Assembly: GCF_000968195.1 (NCBI RefSeq)
Contig: NZ_FO704550.1
Location: forward strand, 3,844,001-3,908,000
Source: Xenorhabdus doucetiae
GTDB taxonomy: Bacteria > Pseudomonadota > Gammaproteobacteria > Enterobacterales > Enterobacteriaceae
Length of the DNA stretch: 64,000 nucleotides
Direction: 5' to 3'
Shown: piece by piece, positions 19,216 to 27,989 of the stretch
Position numbering within the stretch: position 1 is the first letter of the stretch
How the letters are laid out: each line of letters begins with the position of its first letter
Program-made: the position numbers and the translations under genes
The notes under the pieces: model-generated
What the model was told of the DNA's origin: nothing
The model's input: the letters and a program-made list of their open reading frames with translations, nothing else
The model's database searches: none

Positions 19216-19713
19216 TTAAGCTGCTTCTTTCTGATCGCGTAACGCAGCCAGAGTGCGAACCAGTTTGCCGGCAGCGGCTTCTTTCATGGTTGACATCAGG
19301 CGTGCGATTGCTTCTTCGTAAGTTGGGAGTGTTGCCAGGCGATCGATATTGCTCGCTGGGATAAACTCACCTTCAAAGGCTGCTGCTTTAATCTCGAATG
19401 CTGGGTTCGCTTTCGCGAAATCTTTGAACAGACGAGCAGCGGCGCCCGGATGTTCAGAAGAGAAAGCAATCAAGGTTGGACCAACAAACGCTTCTTTCAG
19501 GCACTCATATTCAGTACCTTCAACAGCACGACGCAGCAGGGTATTACGTACAACACGTACGCTAACGCCAGCTTCACGGCATGCTTTACGCAGTTCAGTC
19601 ATTTTATCTACAGTAACGCCGCGAGAATCCGCAACAACCGCAGACAGCGCGCCTTTGGCTACTTCGCTGACTTCAGCAACAATCGCTTGTTTGTCTTGAA
19701 GATTTAGTGCCAT
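19216..19713 (-). CDS. rplJ: Ribosomal protein L10
   Basis: Stalk base protein that anchors L7/L12 to 23S rRNA; 165 residues, the E. coli length, starting MALNLQDKQAIVAEV. The C-terminal helix that carries L7/L12 dimers is present (about 135-160). AGGAGCAA precedes the start. A conserved leader upstream lets the L10-L7/L12 complex repress its own translation. It begins the rplJL-rpoBC unit. Confidence 0.98.
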   Translation of the reverse strand: MALNLQDKQAIVAEVSEVAKGALSAVVADSRGVTVDKMTELRKACREAGVSVRVVRNTLLRRAVEGTEYECLKEAFVGPTLIAFSSEHPGAAARLFKDFAKANPAFEIKAAAFEGEFIPASNIDRLATLPTYEEAIARLMSTMKEAAAGKLVRTLAALRDQKEAA

Positions 19714-19719
19714 TAGCTT

Positions 19720-19851
19720 CTTGCTCCTGGATTAACCGGGAAAACCCGGAACTCACTTCACTCAAAGCACCGGATGTGCCTGAGCGCTAAAACACGGTGA
19801 GCAGAATCCAGAAAATAATATTTCATTTGGCTCTGTCACCGTCTACGCAGG
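19720..19851 (-). promoter_or_regulatory. L10 leader (autoregulatory mRNA element)
   Basis: On the minus strand this holds the conserved blocks CCTGCGTAGACGGTGACAG and TCTGCTCACCG. Just before rplJ comes CCGGTTAATCCAGGAGCAA, in the same order and spacing as the E. coli rplJ leader that binds L10-(L7/L12)4. The rest of the gap (19852-20060) holds an inverted repeat AGCGTCA/TGACGCT (20002-20030), possibly ending part of the rplKA message. I could not place the rplJ promoter. Confidence 0.75.
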
Positions 19852-20060
19852 ATATTAAGTAAGTATTTCTACGTACTTACGCCTGCGGTCTTGGACGGGG
19901 CTTGGTTAAGGCCAAGCTCCAACCGAAAATCTGTTATTTGCCGATACTGCCTTATTTTTCAAAGGTTGTGTGCCATAAAACACACCATCAGGCAAATTTG
20001 AAGCGTCAAATTCTAGACAAATCTGACGCTAAGGTAAAGCGTTATTCTCAGCTTAAATCA

Positions 20061-20762
20061 TTAAACTGATGCACTCAGACCAGACTGGTCGATCGCAACA
20101 CCTGCACCCATGGTAGTAGACAGGCTAACTTTCTTAATGAAAACGCCTTTAGCAGAAGATGGTTTAGCTTTTTTCAGCGCAACCAGCAGAGCTTCCAGGT
20201 TTTCTTTCAGTTTGTCAGCATCGAAGTCAACTTTACCGATAGTAGAGTGGATGATACCGTTCTTGTCGTTACGGTAACGAACCTGACCTGCTTTAGCGTT
20301 CTGTACCGCTTCAGCAACGTTAGGTGTTACAGTACCTACTTTCGGGTTTGGCATCAGACCACGTGGACCCAGGATTTGACCCAGTTGGCCAACAACGCGC
20401 ATTGCATCCGGAGATGCGATAACAACGTCGAAGTCCATCTCGCCTTTCTTAACCAGTTCAGCCAGATCTTCCATACCTACCAGTTCTGCGCCAGCAGCTT
20501 TAGCCGCTTCAGCGTTTGCACCCTGAGTAAATACAGCAACACGTACTGAACGGCCAGTACCGTGTGGCAGTACAGTTGCGCCACGAACGTTCTGGTCAGA
20601 TTTACGAGCATCAATGCCAAGATTAACAGCTACGTCAACGCTTTCTACGAACTTAGCAGTAGCCAGTTCTTTCAGCAGAGCAACAGCTTCGTTGATGTCA
20701 TATTGTTTAGTTGCATCAACTTTTTCACGGATAGTGCGCATGCGCTTGGTCAGTTTAGCCAT
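20061..20762 (-). CDS. rplA: Ribosomal protein L1
   Basis: L1 stalk protein of the 50S subunit, binding 23S rRNA near the tRNA exit site, and also the translational repressor of rplKA. The 233 residues start MAKLTKRMRTIREKV and contain the family signature around GPRGLMPNPKVGTVT. It starts 3 bases after the rplK stop, which suggests coupled translation. Confidence 0.98.
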   Translation of the reverse strand: MAKLTKRMRTIREKVDATKQYDINEAVALLKELATAKFVESVDVAVNLGIDARKSDQNVRGATVLPHGTGRSVRVAVFTQGANAEAAKAAGAELVGMEDLAELVKKGEMDFDVVIASPDAMRVVGQLGQILGPRGLMPNPKVGTVTPNVAEAVQNAKAGQVRYRNDKNGIIHSTIGKVDFDADKLKENLEALLVALKKAKPSSAKGVFIKKVSLSTTMGAGVAIDQSGLSASV

Positions 20763-20765
20763 TGA

Positions 20766-21194
20766 TTAACCCTCCACTACCAGGCCCATGGAACGAGCAG
20801 TACCTTCGATTGAACGCATCATCGCGTCAACGTCAGCACCAGTCATGTCCGCAGCTTTAGTTTCAGCAATCTCACGAATTTGAGCGCTGGTCACTTTACC
20901 AACTTTGTCTTTGTTCGGCTTACCAGAACCAGACTTAACGCCAGCTGCTTTCTTCAGCAGAACTGCTGCAGGTGGAGTTTTAGTAACGAAAGTGAAAGAA
21001 CGGTCTGCATAAACAGTAATAACAACTGGAGTTGGCAAGCCTTTCTCAAGACTTTCTGTTTTAGCATTGAACGCCTTACAGAATTCCATGATGTTAACAC
21101 CTTGCTGACCCAGAGCTGGACCAACTGGTGGGCTTGGGTTAGCCATACCAGCTGCAACTTGCAGCTTAACGTAGGCTTGTACTTTCTTAGCCAT
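20766..21194 (-). CDS. rplK: Ribosomal protein L11
   Basis: Protein of the GTPase-associated centre of the 50S subunit, needed for RelA activation by uncharged tRNA. It has 142 residues with the proline-rich N-terminal domain (GMANPSPPVGPALGQQGVN, thiostrepton pocket with rRNA) and the C-terminal rRNA-binding domain. GAGGAA precedes the ATG. It has its own strong promoter upstream and is followed tightly by rplA. Confidence 0.98.
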   Translation of the reverse strand: MAKKVQAYVKLQVAAGMANPSPPVGPALGQQGVNIMEFCKAFNAKTESLEKGLPTPVVITVYADRSFTFVTKTPPAAVLLKKAAGVKSGSGKPNKDKVGKVTSAQIREIAETKAADMTGADVDAMMRSIEGTARSMGLVVEG

Positions 21195-21391
21195 GTATAT
21201 TTTCCTCTATATGGGTCTTATCGCCTCAAAATGAGGCTCCCCTGACGACTTAGGCCCCGTCTAAAAGACCAGACCATTTAAAAACTATTACCTAATATCG
21301 CTTAAATTATCCAGAAAGCATCATCTAAAAATGATACCCAGATAAAAAACAAAAGGCGCGAAATTGTATGCCAATTTCACCCCCTTTGCAA
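21195..21391 (-). promoter_or_regulatory. rplKA promoter and leader
   Basis: On the minus strand TTGCAA (21386-21391) and TACAAT (21363-21368) are spaced 17 bases apart, followed by a GC-rich start region (TTCGCGCC), the usual sign of growth-rate and ppGpp control. The ~165-base leader ends with GGGGAGCCTCATTTTGAGGC before rplK. This resembles the site where L1 binds its own message in E. coli; the exact contact bases are inferred. Confidence 0.75.
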
Positions 21392-21417
21392 GCAGAGCCG
21401 TTTACTTAATCATCAGG

Positions 21418-21963
21418 TTAGGCTTTCTCTACCTGACTGAAATCCAGCTCAACCGGTGTAGCACGGCCAAAGATAGAAACCGATACTTTCAAGCGGCTCT
21501 TCTCGTAATCGACCTCTTCCACCACGCCATTGAAGTCTGCAAACGGGCCATCGCTGACTCGAACCATTTCGCCTGGTTCGAACAGCGTTTTCGGCCGTGG
21601 TTTATCACCAACCTGTTGCAGACGATTCATGATCGCATCGACTTCTTTATCGCTGATTGGTGCAGGGCGGTCAGAAGTGCCACCGATAAAACCCATTACG
21701 CGAGGTACATTACGAACCAAATGCCAAGTCGCATCGTTCATAACCATCTGTACCAAGACATAGCCGGGGAAAAATTTACGCTCGCTTTTACGGCGCTGAC
21801 CACTGCGGATCTCAACAACCTCTTCTGTCGGCACCATCACTTCGCCAAAAGAATCTTCCATCTCTTGTAATTTGATATGTTCACGCAGAGATTGAGCGAC
21901 GCGACCTTCAAACCCAGAAAATGCCTGGATGACATACCAACGCTTTTTTGGGGATTCAGACAT
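21418..21963 (-). CDS. nusG: Transcription termination/antitermination factor NusG
   Basis: RNA polymerase-binding factor that speeds elongation, aids Rho and links RNA polymerase to the ribosome through S10. It has 181 residues, as in E. coli: the N-terminal NGN domain from MSESPKKRWYVIQAFSG, a linker, and a C-terminal KOW domain (GEMVRVSDGPFADFNGVVEEV). It starts 3 bases after secE ends. Confidence 0.98.
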   Translation of the reverse strand: MSESPKKRWYVIQAFSGFEGRVAQSLREHIKLQEMEDSFGEVMVPTEEVVEIRSGQRRKSERKFFPGYVLVQMVMNDATWHLVRNVPRVMGFIGGTSDRPAPISDKEVDAIMNRLQQVGDKPRPKTLFEPGEMVRVSDGPFADFNGVVEEVDYEKSRLKVSVSIFGRATPVELDFSQVEKA

Positions 21964-21966
21964 TTT

Positions 21967-22350
21967 TTAAAACCTCAGGCCTGTAATAAATGAAACTAAA
22001 CGCACCAGAATACCATCAAGCCCCCACAAGATGAGAGACATAACGGCCGTCACAACCGCAACAATCAAAGTCGTATGCAGTGCTTCCTGGCGAGTTGGCC
22101 AAATGACTTTACGCATTTCAATGCGGGCTTCACGGGCAAAGGCTAATGCAGCTTTACCTTTTACAGTCCACAATGCAACTGCTCCTGCAAGGGCAGCAAT
22201 AGCAACCACGGCTATCGCGCGCAGAGGCAGGTTATACTCTCGGTAATAGTAATTACCCACAATAGCAACCACCAGCAGCACTGCTACCAATAGCCATTTT
22301 GCTATATCAAGACTACGCCCGCTTTCTTGAGCATTGCTATTCGCACTCAT
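21967..22350 (-). CDS. secE: Protein translocase subunit SecE
   Basis: Small inner-membrane subunit that stabilises SecY in the SecYEG channel; 127 residues, with three membrane segments as in enterobacteria (about 16-35, 43-62 and 95-118). The conserved amphipathic stretch FAREARIEMRKVIWPTRQEALHTT precedes the last segment. AGGTTGG lies before the start. Here secE follows tufA of the str operon rather than a separate tufB. Confidence 0.97.
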   Translation of the reverse strand: MSANSNAQESGRSLDIAKWLLVAVLLVVAIVGNYYYREYNLPLRAIAVVAIAALAGAVALWTVKGKAALAFAREARIEMRKVIWPTRQEALHTTLIVAVVTAVMSLILWGLDGILVRLVSFITGLRF

Positions 22351-22360
22351 AAACCAACCT

Positions 22361-22402
22361 GTAACTATATATGTAAGTAACTATGATATAAGTAACTATG
22401 AT
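22361..22402. repeat. Short tandem repeat in the secE leader
   Basis: GTAACTATGAT occurs at 22377-22387 and 22392-22402 (15-base period), with a third partial copy GTAACTATATA at 22361-22371. It lies 11 to 52 bases upstream of the secE start. No function is apparent. Confidence 0.6.
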
Positions 22403-22542
22403 GTAAATAGATAGCCAGCTTGCCTCGCAAGAGCAAAACAAATCAGACCGAACCCAAAGATAATTGTAATTGTATCTGACTCGGCGCCATAATTCAGTAG
22501 GACTTTGGTATCTCAATGATATTTAAGCCCATCCGTTGTATC

Positions 22543-22639
22543 AGAGCCTATCTCACCAATAATTAAGAATAGCAATCAAATAGCCATTTATCTGCTATTA
22601 ATTAACCCATCATAAACAACTATTGATGAGATAGGTTCT
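22543..22639. repeat. Inverted-repeat element between tufA and secE
   Basis: Two 22-base arms (22543-22564 and 22618-22639) match in inverted orientation at 19 of 22 positions, beginning AGAGCCTATCTCA and ending TGAGATAGGTTCT, around a 53-base AT-rich centre. The size and ends are like a MITE. I see no flanking target duplication. The rest of the 353-base tufA-secE gap must hold the secE promoter, which I could not fix. Confidence 0.6.
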
Positions 22640-22654
22640 TCTTAAGACAACGTA

Positions 22655-22680
22655 TAAAAAGGGCATCTATCGATGCCCTT
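22655..22680 (-). terminator. Terminator after tufA
   Basis: Nine perfect pairs AAGGGCATC/GATGCCCTT (22659-22667 with 22672-22680, loop TATC) with TTTTT following on the minus strand. It separates the str operon from secE-nusG. Confidence 0.9.
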
Positions 22681-22703
22681 CCAAAATGAACACATTAAAA
22701 AAA

Positions 22704-23888
22704 TTATGCGATCACTTTAGCAACAACACCCGCACCTACAGTACGGCCGCCTTCACGGATTGCGAAACGCAGACCTTCGTCCATGGCGATTGGGGCAATC
22801 AGGTTAACGACCATGTTGATGTTGTCACCTGGCATCACCATCTCTACGCCTTCTGGCAGTTCGATAGTGCCGGTTACGTCAGTTGTACGGAAGTAGAACT
22901 GTGGACGGTAACCTTTGAAGAATGGCGTATGACGGCCACCTTCGTCTTTGCTCAGGATGTACACTTCAGATTCGAACTGAGTGTGTGGCTTGATTGAACC
23001 TGGTTTCGCCAGAACCTGACCACGCTCAACGTCATCACGCTTAGTACCACGCAGCAGAACACCCACGTTCTCACCCGCACGGCCTTCGTCCAGCAGTTTG
23101 CGGAACATTTCAACGCCGGTACAAGTGGTTTTGGTGGTCTCTTTGATACCGACGATTTCAACTTCGTCACCCACTTTAACGATACCGCGCTCAACACGAC
23201 CGGTCACTACAGTACCACGGCCGGAGATGGAGAATACGTCTTCGATTGGCAGCAGGAACGGCTTGTCAATGTCACGCTCTGGTTCTGGGATGTAAGAATC
23301 CAGTGCTTCAGCCAGCTCGATGATTTTCGCTTCCCACTCTGCTTCGCCTTCCAGCGCTTTCAGCGCAGAACCACGGATGATTGGGGTGTCGTCGCCTGGG
23401 AAATCGTACTGAGACAGCAGCTCACGCACTTCCATTTCAACCAGTTCCAGCAGCTCTTCATCATCAACCATATCACATTTGTTCAGGAACACGATGATGT
23501 AAGGAACGCCTACCTGACGACCCAGCAGGATGTGCTCACGCGTCTGTGGCATTGGGCCATCAGTGGCAGCAACTACCAGGATCGCGCCGTCCATCTGGGC
23601 AGCACCGGTGATCATGTTTTTCACATAGTCGGCGTGGCCTGGGCAGTCAACGTGCGCGTAGTGGCGAGTTGGGGTATCGTATTCTACGTGAGAAGTGGAG
23701 ATGGTGATACCACGCGCTTTTTCTTCTGGTGCGTTATCGATCTGGTCGAATGCACGCGCGTTACCGCCGTAGGTTTTCGCCAGAACGGTGGTGATTGCAG
23801 CAGTCAGGGTAGTTTTACCGTGGTCAACGTGGCCGATAGTACCAACGTTAACGTGCGGTTTTGAACGTTCAAACTTTTCTTTAGACAC
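22704..23888 (-). CDS. tufA: Elongation factor Tu
   Basis: GTPase that delivers aminoacyl-tRNA to the ribosome; 394 residues. G motifs are GHVDHGKT (19-26), DCPGHADY (about 81-88) and NKCD (about 136-139), followed by beta-barrel domains 2 and 3. It follows fusA by 70 bases as tufA does in the str operon, yet secE-nusG follow it, as they follow tufB in E. coli. So the copy cannot be named A or B from position alone; tufA is chosen by operon. No tRNA genes flank it. Confidence 0.97.
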   Translation of the reverse strand: MSKEKFERSKPHVNVGTIGHVDHGKTTLTAAITTVLAKTYGGNARAFDQIDNAPEEKARGITISTSHVEYDTPTRHYAHVDCPGHADYVKNMITGAAQMDGAILVVAATDGPMPQTREHILLGRQVGVPYIIVFLNKCDMVDDEELLELVEMEVRELLSQYDFPGDDTPIIRGSALKALEGEAEWEAKIIELAEALDSYIPEPERDIDKPFLLPIEDVFSISGRGTVVTGRVERGIVKVGDEVEIVGIKETTKTTCTGVEMFRKLLDEGRAGENVGVLLRGTKRDDVERGQVLAKPGSIKPHTQFESEVYILSKDEGGRHTPFFKGYRPQFYFRTTDVTGTIELPEGVEMVMPGDNINMVVNLIAPIAMDEGLRFAIREGGRTVGAGVVAKVIA

Positions 23889-23958
23889 GACTCTATTCCT
23901 TAATACCGCTCCCCCGTCACGAAGATGAGGGAGCCAAAAAGATAGTTAACTCGAAAAC

Positions 23959-26067
23959 TTATCTAGCTTTACGAGCTTCGATAATAGCCTGAGCGACGTT
24001 GCTCGGCGCTTCGTTGTACTTCAAGAACTCCATGGAGTAAGAAGCACGACCTTGGGTCTGAGAACGCAGGTCAGTAGCATAACCAAACATTTCAGACAAT
24101 GGTACTTGAGCACGAACAATTTTGCCCGTAGCCACATCATCCATACCATCGATCATACCACGGCGACGGTTCAAGTCACCGATAACGTCACCCATGTAGT
24201 CTTCTGGTGTTTCCACCTCAACTTTCATGATAGGTTCCAGCAGAACTGGTTTCGCTTTCATGAAGCCTTCTTTAAATGCCATGGATGCAGCAATTTTAAA
24301 GGCGATTTCCGAGGAGTCAACGTCATGGTAAGAACCATCGAACAGAGCAACTTTAACGTCAACGATTGGATAACCAGCCAGAACACCGCTCTTCAACTGC
24401 TCTTGGACGCCTTTGTCGACACCCGGAATATATTCTTTAGGAACAACACCACCAACGATTTCGTTCGCGAATTCGTAACCAGCGCCGCCAGCTTCCAGAG
24501 GCTCAATACGCAGCCACACGTGACCGTACTGACCACGACCACCGGACTGTTTAGCGTGTTTACCTTCCTGCTCAACAGAAGCACGGATGGTTTCACGGTA
24601 AGCAACCTGAGGTTTACCGACGTTCGCTTCCACGTTGAATTCACGACGCATACGGTCAACCAGTACGTCGAGGTGAAGTTCACCCATACCTGCGATGATA
24701 GTCTGACCAGTCTCTTCATCACTGCTCACGCGGAATGATGGGTCTTCCTGAGCCAGACGGCCTAAAGCGATACCCATTTTCTCTTGGTCAGCTTTAGTTT
24801 TTGGCTCGATAGCAACAGAGATAACTGGCTCTGGGAATTCCATGCGCTCCAGAATGATTGGTGCGCCCATGTCACAGAGAGTATCACCTGTGGTGACATC
24901 TTTCAGGCCGATTGCGGCCGCGATATCGCCTGCACGGACTTCTTTAATTTCTTCACGTTTGTTAGCGTGCATCTGTACGATACGGCCAAAACGTTCTTTC
25001 TTGTCTTTCACCGGGTTCAGTACGGTGTCACCAGAGTTAACAACACCAGAATAAACGCGGAAGAAAGTCAAGTTACCCACGAATGGGTCAGTCGCAATTT
25101 TGAACGCCAGTGCAGAGAATGGCTCGTCATCGCTGGAATGACGTTCTGCTGGGGTATCTTTACCGTCTGGCAGCATACCTTTGATGGATTCAACATCTGT
25201 TGGCGCTGGCAGATATTCGATAACCGCATCCAGCATCGCCTGAACACCTTTGTTCTTAAATGCAGAACCACAGGTAACCAGGATAATTTCGCCAGCCAGA
25301 ACGCGCTTACGCAGAGCTGCCTTGATTTCTTCTTCAGTCAGCTCTTCACCGCCCAGATATTTGTCCATCAGTTCTTCTGATGCTTCTGCTGCGGATTCGA
25401 TCAGGTTCTGATGCCATTCCTGAGCCAGCTCAACCATGTCAGCCGGGATATCTTCATAAGTGAAGGTCGTTCCCTGATCAGCTTCGTTCCAGTTGATTGC
25501 TTTCATTTTCAGCAAGTCAACAACACCAGTGAAGGTATCTTCTGCACCGATCGCCAGTTGCAGAGGAACTGGGTTAGCAGCCAAACGCGTTTTGATCTGC
25601 TCAACCACGCGCAGGAAGTTAGCTCCCATACGGTCCATTTTGTTAACGAACGCGATACGTGGTACGTTGTATTTGTTAGCCTGACGCCATACCGTTTCAG
25701 ACTGAGGCTGAACACCACCAACTGCACAGTAAACCATGACGGCACCATCAAGAACACGCATAGAACGTTCTACTTCGATAGTGAAGTCAACGTGTCCTGG
25801 GGTGTCGATGATGTTGATGCGGTGTGGCTCATACTGTTTAGCCATACCAGACCAGAATGCGGTAGTCGCAGCAGACGTGATGGTAATACCACGCTCTTGC
25901 TCCTGCTCCATCCAGTCCATTGTTGCTGAACCTTCGTGAGTTTCACCGATTTTATGATTTACACCTGTGTAAAACAGAATACGTTCAGTTGTTGTGGTTT
26001 TACCGGCGTCGATGTGGGCGCTGATACCGATATTACGGTAACGCGCTATAGGTGTTTTACGAGCCAT
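23959..26067 (-). CDS. fusA: Elongation factor G
   Basis: Translocation GTPase of the ribosome, also used in recycling with RRF. It has 702 residues (E. coli 704). GTPase motifs are AHIDAGKTTTTERILFYTG, DTPGHVDF and NKMDR. Domain IV has the DVKVALFDGSYHDVDSSE stretch, whose tip enters the decoding site. Third gene of rpsL-rpsG-fusA-tufA, with a 95-base gap after rpsG. Confidence 0.98.
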   Translation of the reverse strand: MARKTPIARYRNIGISAHIDAGKTTTTERILFYTGVNHKIGETHEGSATMDWMEQEQERGITITSAATTAFWSGMAKQYEPHRINIIDTPGHVDFTIEVERSMRVLDGAVMVYCAVGGVQPQSETVWRQANKYNVPRIAFVNKMDRMGANFLRVVEQIKTRLAANPVPLQLAIGAEDTFTGVVDLLKMKAINWNEADQGTTFTYEDIPADMVELAQEWHQNLIESAAEASEELMDKYLGGEELTEEEIKAALRKRVLAGEIILVTCGSAFKNKGVQAMLDAVIEYLPAPTDVESIKGMLPDGKDTPAERHSSDDEPFSALAFKIATDPFVGNLTFFRVYSGVVNSGDTVLNPVKDKKERFGRIVQMHANKREEIKEVRAGDIAAAIGLKDVTTGDTLCDMGAPIILERMEFPEPVISVAIEPKTKADQEKMGIALGRLAQEDPSFRVSSDEETGQTIIAGMGELHLDVLVDRMRREFNVEANVGKPQVAYRETIRASVEQEGKHAKQSGGRGQYGHVWLRIEPLEAGGAGYEFANEIVGGVVPKEYIPGVDKGVQEQLKSGVLAGYPIVDVKVALFDGSYHDVDSSEIAFKIAASMAFKEGFMKAKPVLLEPIMKVEVETPEDYMGDVIGDLNRRRGMIDGMDDVATGKIVRAQVPLSEMFGYATDLRSQTQGRASYSMEFLKYNEAPSNVAQAIIEARKAR

Positions 26068-26162
26068 TTTTTCCTCTCTCGTGGGCGTTCAATCTTTAGA
26101 GAACGGGTAGCCAAGCAGCTACCCAGAACTTATTCACTGCCGATGGGTGACCAAAAAATGGA

Positions 26163-26633
26163 TTACCAACGGTAGTGTGCGAACGCCTTGTTAGCTTCTG
26201 CCATACGGTGAACGTCTTCACGTTTCTTCACAGCAGCGCCTTTGTTTTCAGCCGCATCAGATAATTCATTCGCCAGGCGCAGAGCCATCGACTTATCACC
26301 GCGTTTACGAGCAGCATCAACGATCCAACGCATTGCCAGAGCATTACGACGAACCGGACGAACTTCAACTGGAACCTGATAAGTAGAACCACCTACACGG
26401 CGGGACTTAACTTCGACAGTCGGGCGCACGTTATCCAGTGCCAGCTCGAATGCTTCCAGATGATCTTTACCAGAACGCTGAGCCAGGGTCTCAAGCGCAC
26501 CATATACAATTGCTTCTGCGACAGACTTCTTACCGTCTACCATCAGGATATTAACAAATTTGGCCAGCAGGTCAGATCCGAATTTTGGATCTGGCAGAAT
26601 TTTACGTTGACCAATTACACGACGACGTGGCAT
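26163..26633 (-). CDS. rpsG: Ribosomal protein S7
   Basis: Primary 16S rRNA-binding protein that starts assembly of the 30S head; 156 residues, from MPRRRVIGQRKILPDPKFGSD to AFAHYRW. In E. coli K-12 the protein has a C-terminal extension; here it has the usual shorter end. S7 is also the translational repressor of the str operon, acting on the rpsL-rpsG gap. Confidence 0.98.
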   Translation of the reverse strand: MPRRRVIGQRKILPDPKFGSDLLAKFVNILMVDGKKSVAEAIVYGALETLAQRSGKDHLEAFELALDNVRPTVEVKSRRVGGSTYQVPVEVRPVRRNALAMRWIVDAARKRGDKSMALRLANELSDAAENKGAAVKKREDVHRMAEANKAFAHYRW

Positions 26634-26731
26634 GGAAATACTCCGTTTCGAATTTCAGGGTTGTCCAAAACTCTACGAGTTTATTTTGACATTAAAGTGA
26701 AAAAGGTTTGGCCTTACTTAACGGAGAACCA
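26634..26731 (-). promoter_or_regulatory. rpsL-rpsG intercistronic region (S7 feedback site)
   Basis: The 98-base gap between S12 and S7 is far longer than needed for coupling. In E. coli the equivalent gap folds into the structure S7 binds to shut off its own translation. I infer the same role from position and length; I did not fold the RNA. Confidence 0.5.
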
Positions 26732-27106
26732 TTAAGCCTTCGGCTTCTTCACACCGTACTTAGAACGACCTTGTTTACGGTCTTTAACACCGGCACAGTC
26801 CAGAGCGCCGCGAACAGTGTGGTAACGCACACCTGGCAAGTCTTTAACACGACCGCCACGGATCAGGATAACGGAGTGTTCCTGCAGGTTGTGGCCTTCG
26901 CCACCGATGTAGGAAGAAACTTCGAAACCGTTAGTCAAACGCACACGGCATACTTTACGCAGTGCGGAGTTCGGTTTTTTAGGAGTGGTGGTATATACAC
27001 GAGTACATACGCCACGTTTTTGCGGGCAAGCTTCCAGAGCAGGAACGTTGCTTTTCACAACTTTCGAGCTACGAGATTTGCGAACCAGCTGGTTAATAGT
27101 TGCCAT
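26732..27106 (-). CDS. rpsL: Ribosomal protein S12
   Basis: Decoding-centre protein of the 30S subunit, 124 residues. TPKKPNSALRK and GRVKDLPGVRYH are present with both lysines at which streptomycin resistance arises unchanged, so the allele is of the sensitive form. CAGGAGCTTTTTTAATA precedes the ATG. First gene of the str operon, 85 bases after the -10 box of a strong promoter. Confidence 0.98.
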   Translation of the reverse strand: MATINQLVRKSRSSKVVKSNVPALEACPQKRGVCTRVYTTTPKKPNSALRKVCRVRLTNGFEVSSYIGGEGHNLQEHSVILIRGGRVKDLPGVRYHTVRGALDCAGVKDRKQGRSKYGVKKPKA

Positions 27107-27190
27107 TATTAAAAAAGCTCCTGGTTTTTTGCTTCGTAAACACGGATTTTACCCCCTCTTAGTCATGATGACAAAAGGAGAGGACGCGGA

Positions 27191-27219
27191 ATTTTATTGC
27201 TGACTTAACGAGGTGTCAA
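27191..27219 (-). promoter_or_regulatory. str operon promoter
   Basis: On the minus strand a perfect TTGACA (27214-27219), a 17-base spacer and TAAAAT (27191-27196) are followed by a GC-rich start region (TCCGCGTCC). This is a near-consensus sigma-70 promoter with the discriminator typical of stringently controlled ribosomal genes. Confidence 0.9.
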
Positions 27220-27291
27220 GAAATATACAGTTTTTGCTGGTGAAAGTTGATGAAACGGCTGAAAAATACGATTGTGCCCCACCCATCATAT

Positions 27292-27579
27292 TTACCAGGC
27301 AAAATTTTGCTGATGTTTTACCGTTAAGCTAACAAAGCCCTTGTAATCAATCACGATAACACGGTCTGAAATCTGTTCAATCAGCCCCCGTGCATCAAGA
27401 TCTTCTCTCAAAACATAAATGCCTGCCCCCGTACCGAGCAACTCAGCCAGATAGCGATTATTATTCATGCTCAGCAATACGCCATTTTGAATCAATAGAA
27501 CATCATCTCTATCCGATACCAAGCCAAGCATGGCGCTGAAGTCAGCATGGTAAGGTGAGCGACTGACAGTATATAACAT
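27292..27579 (-). CDS. tusB: Sulfur relay protein TusB
   Basis: Part of the TusBCD hexamer that passes persulfide sulfur from TusA to TusE for 2-thiouridine at the wobble base of tRNA (Lys, Glu, Gln). It has 95 residues, the E. coli length, starting MLYTVSRSPYHADF. TusB lacks the catalytic cysteine of TusD. Last gene of yheO-tusDCB, just upstream of rpsL, as in E. coli. Confidence 0.95.
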   Translation of the reverse strand: MLYTVSRSPYHADFSAMLGLVSDRDDVLLIQNGVLLSMNNNRYLAELLGTGAGIYVLREDLDARGLIEQISDRVIVIDYKGFVSLTVKHQQNFAW

Positions 27580-27598
27580 GTTACCCGCCTGAAATAGA

Positions 27599-27958
27599 TT
27601 AAAATTTCAACACAACATCGTAACCCGCCAGCAATTCCCGGATGGCTGTGGCAGAAAGCAGTTCAGCTTCCAACACAAAATGGCTTGTCGGGCTGCCCCC
27701 TCGAATCACCAGATCATCGAGACAAACGTAACATTTATCAATGTCATAAAGCGGCAAGATCTTAAAGGTTGAAATATAGTCGCGAGACAGGATTTTATCC
27801 GGCTGCTGATTAGCCAATAACTGGAATACGCCATCAGAAATAAAGAATACCCCGATCTGCTCAGTCAATGCTGACGTTGCAAGCAGCGCATCCAATCCTT
27901 CCCGACCGGCAGAAGAGCCGTGAGGGGCTTCAGTAAAAACAAAGGCGATTTTTTTCAT
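27599..27958 (-). CDS. tusC: Sulfur relay protein TusC
   Basis: Second subunit of the TusBCD sulfur carrier. I chose the ATG at 27958, giving MKKIAFVFTEAPHGSSAGREGLDALLATSALTE, 119 residues as in E. coli; the open frame continues upstream to 28012 inside tusD and is not conserved. It lies between tusD and tusB with short gaps, so all three are likely one message. Confidence 0.95.
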   Translation of the reverse strand: MKKIAFVFTEAPHGSSAGREGLDALLATSALTEQIGVFFISDGVFQLLANQQPDKILSRDYISTFKILPLYDIDKCYVCLDDLVIRGGSPTSHFVLEAELLSATAIRELLAGYDVVLKF

Positions 27959-27989
27959 CAATACCCACGGAGACTTGGACTCAATGTAT

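Noticed and set aside
22351..22703. tRNA genes near tuf, as in the E. coli tRNA-tufB operon
   Set aside because: No cloverleaf or tRNA-like sequence was found in the gaps on either side of tuf.
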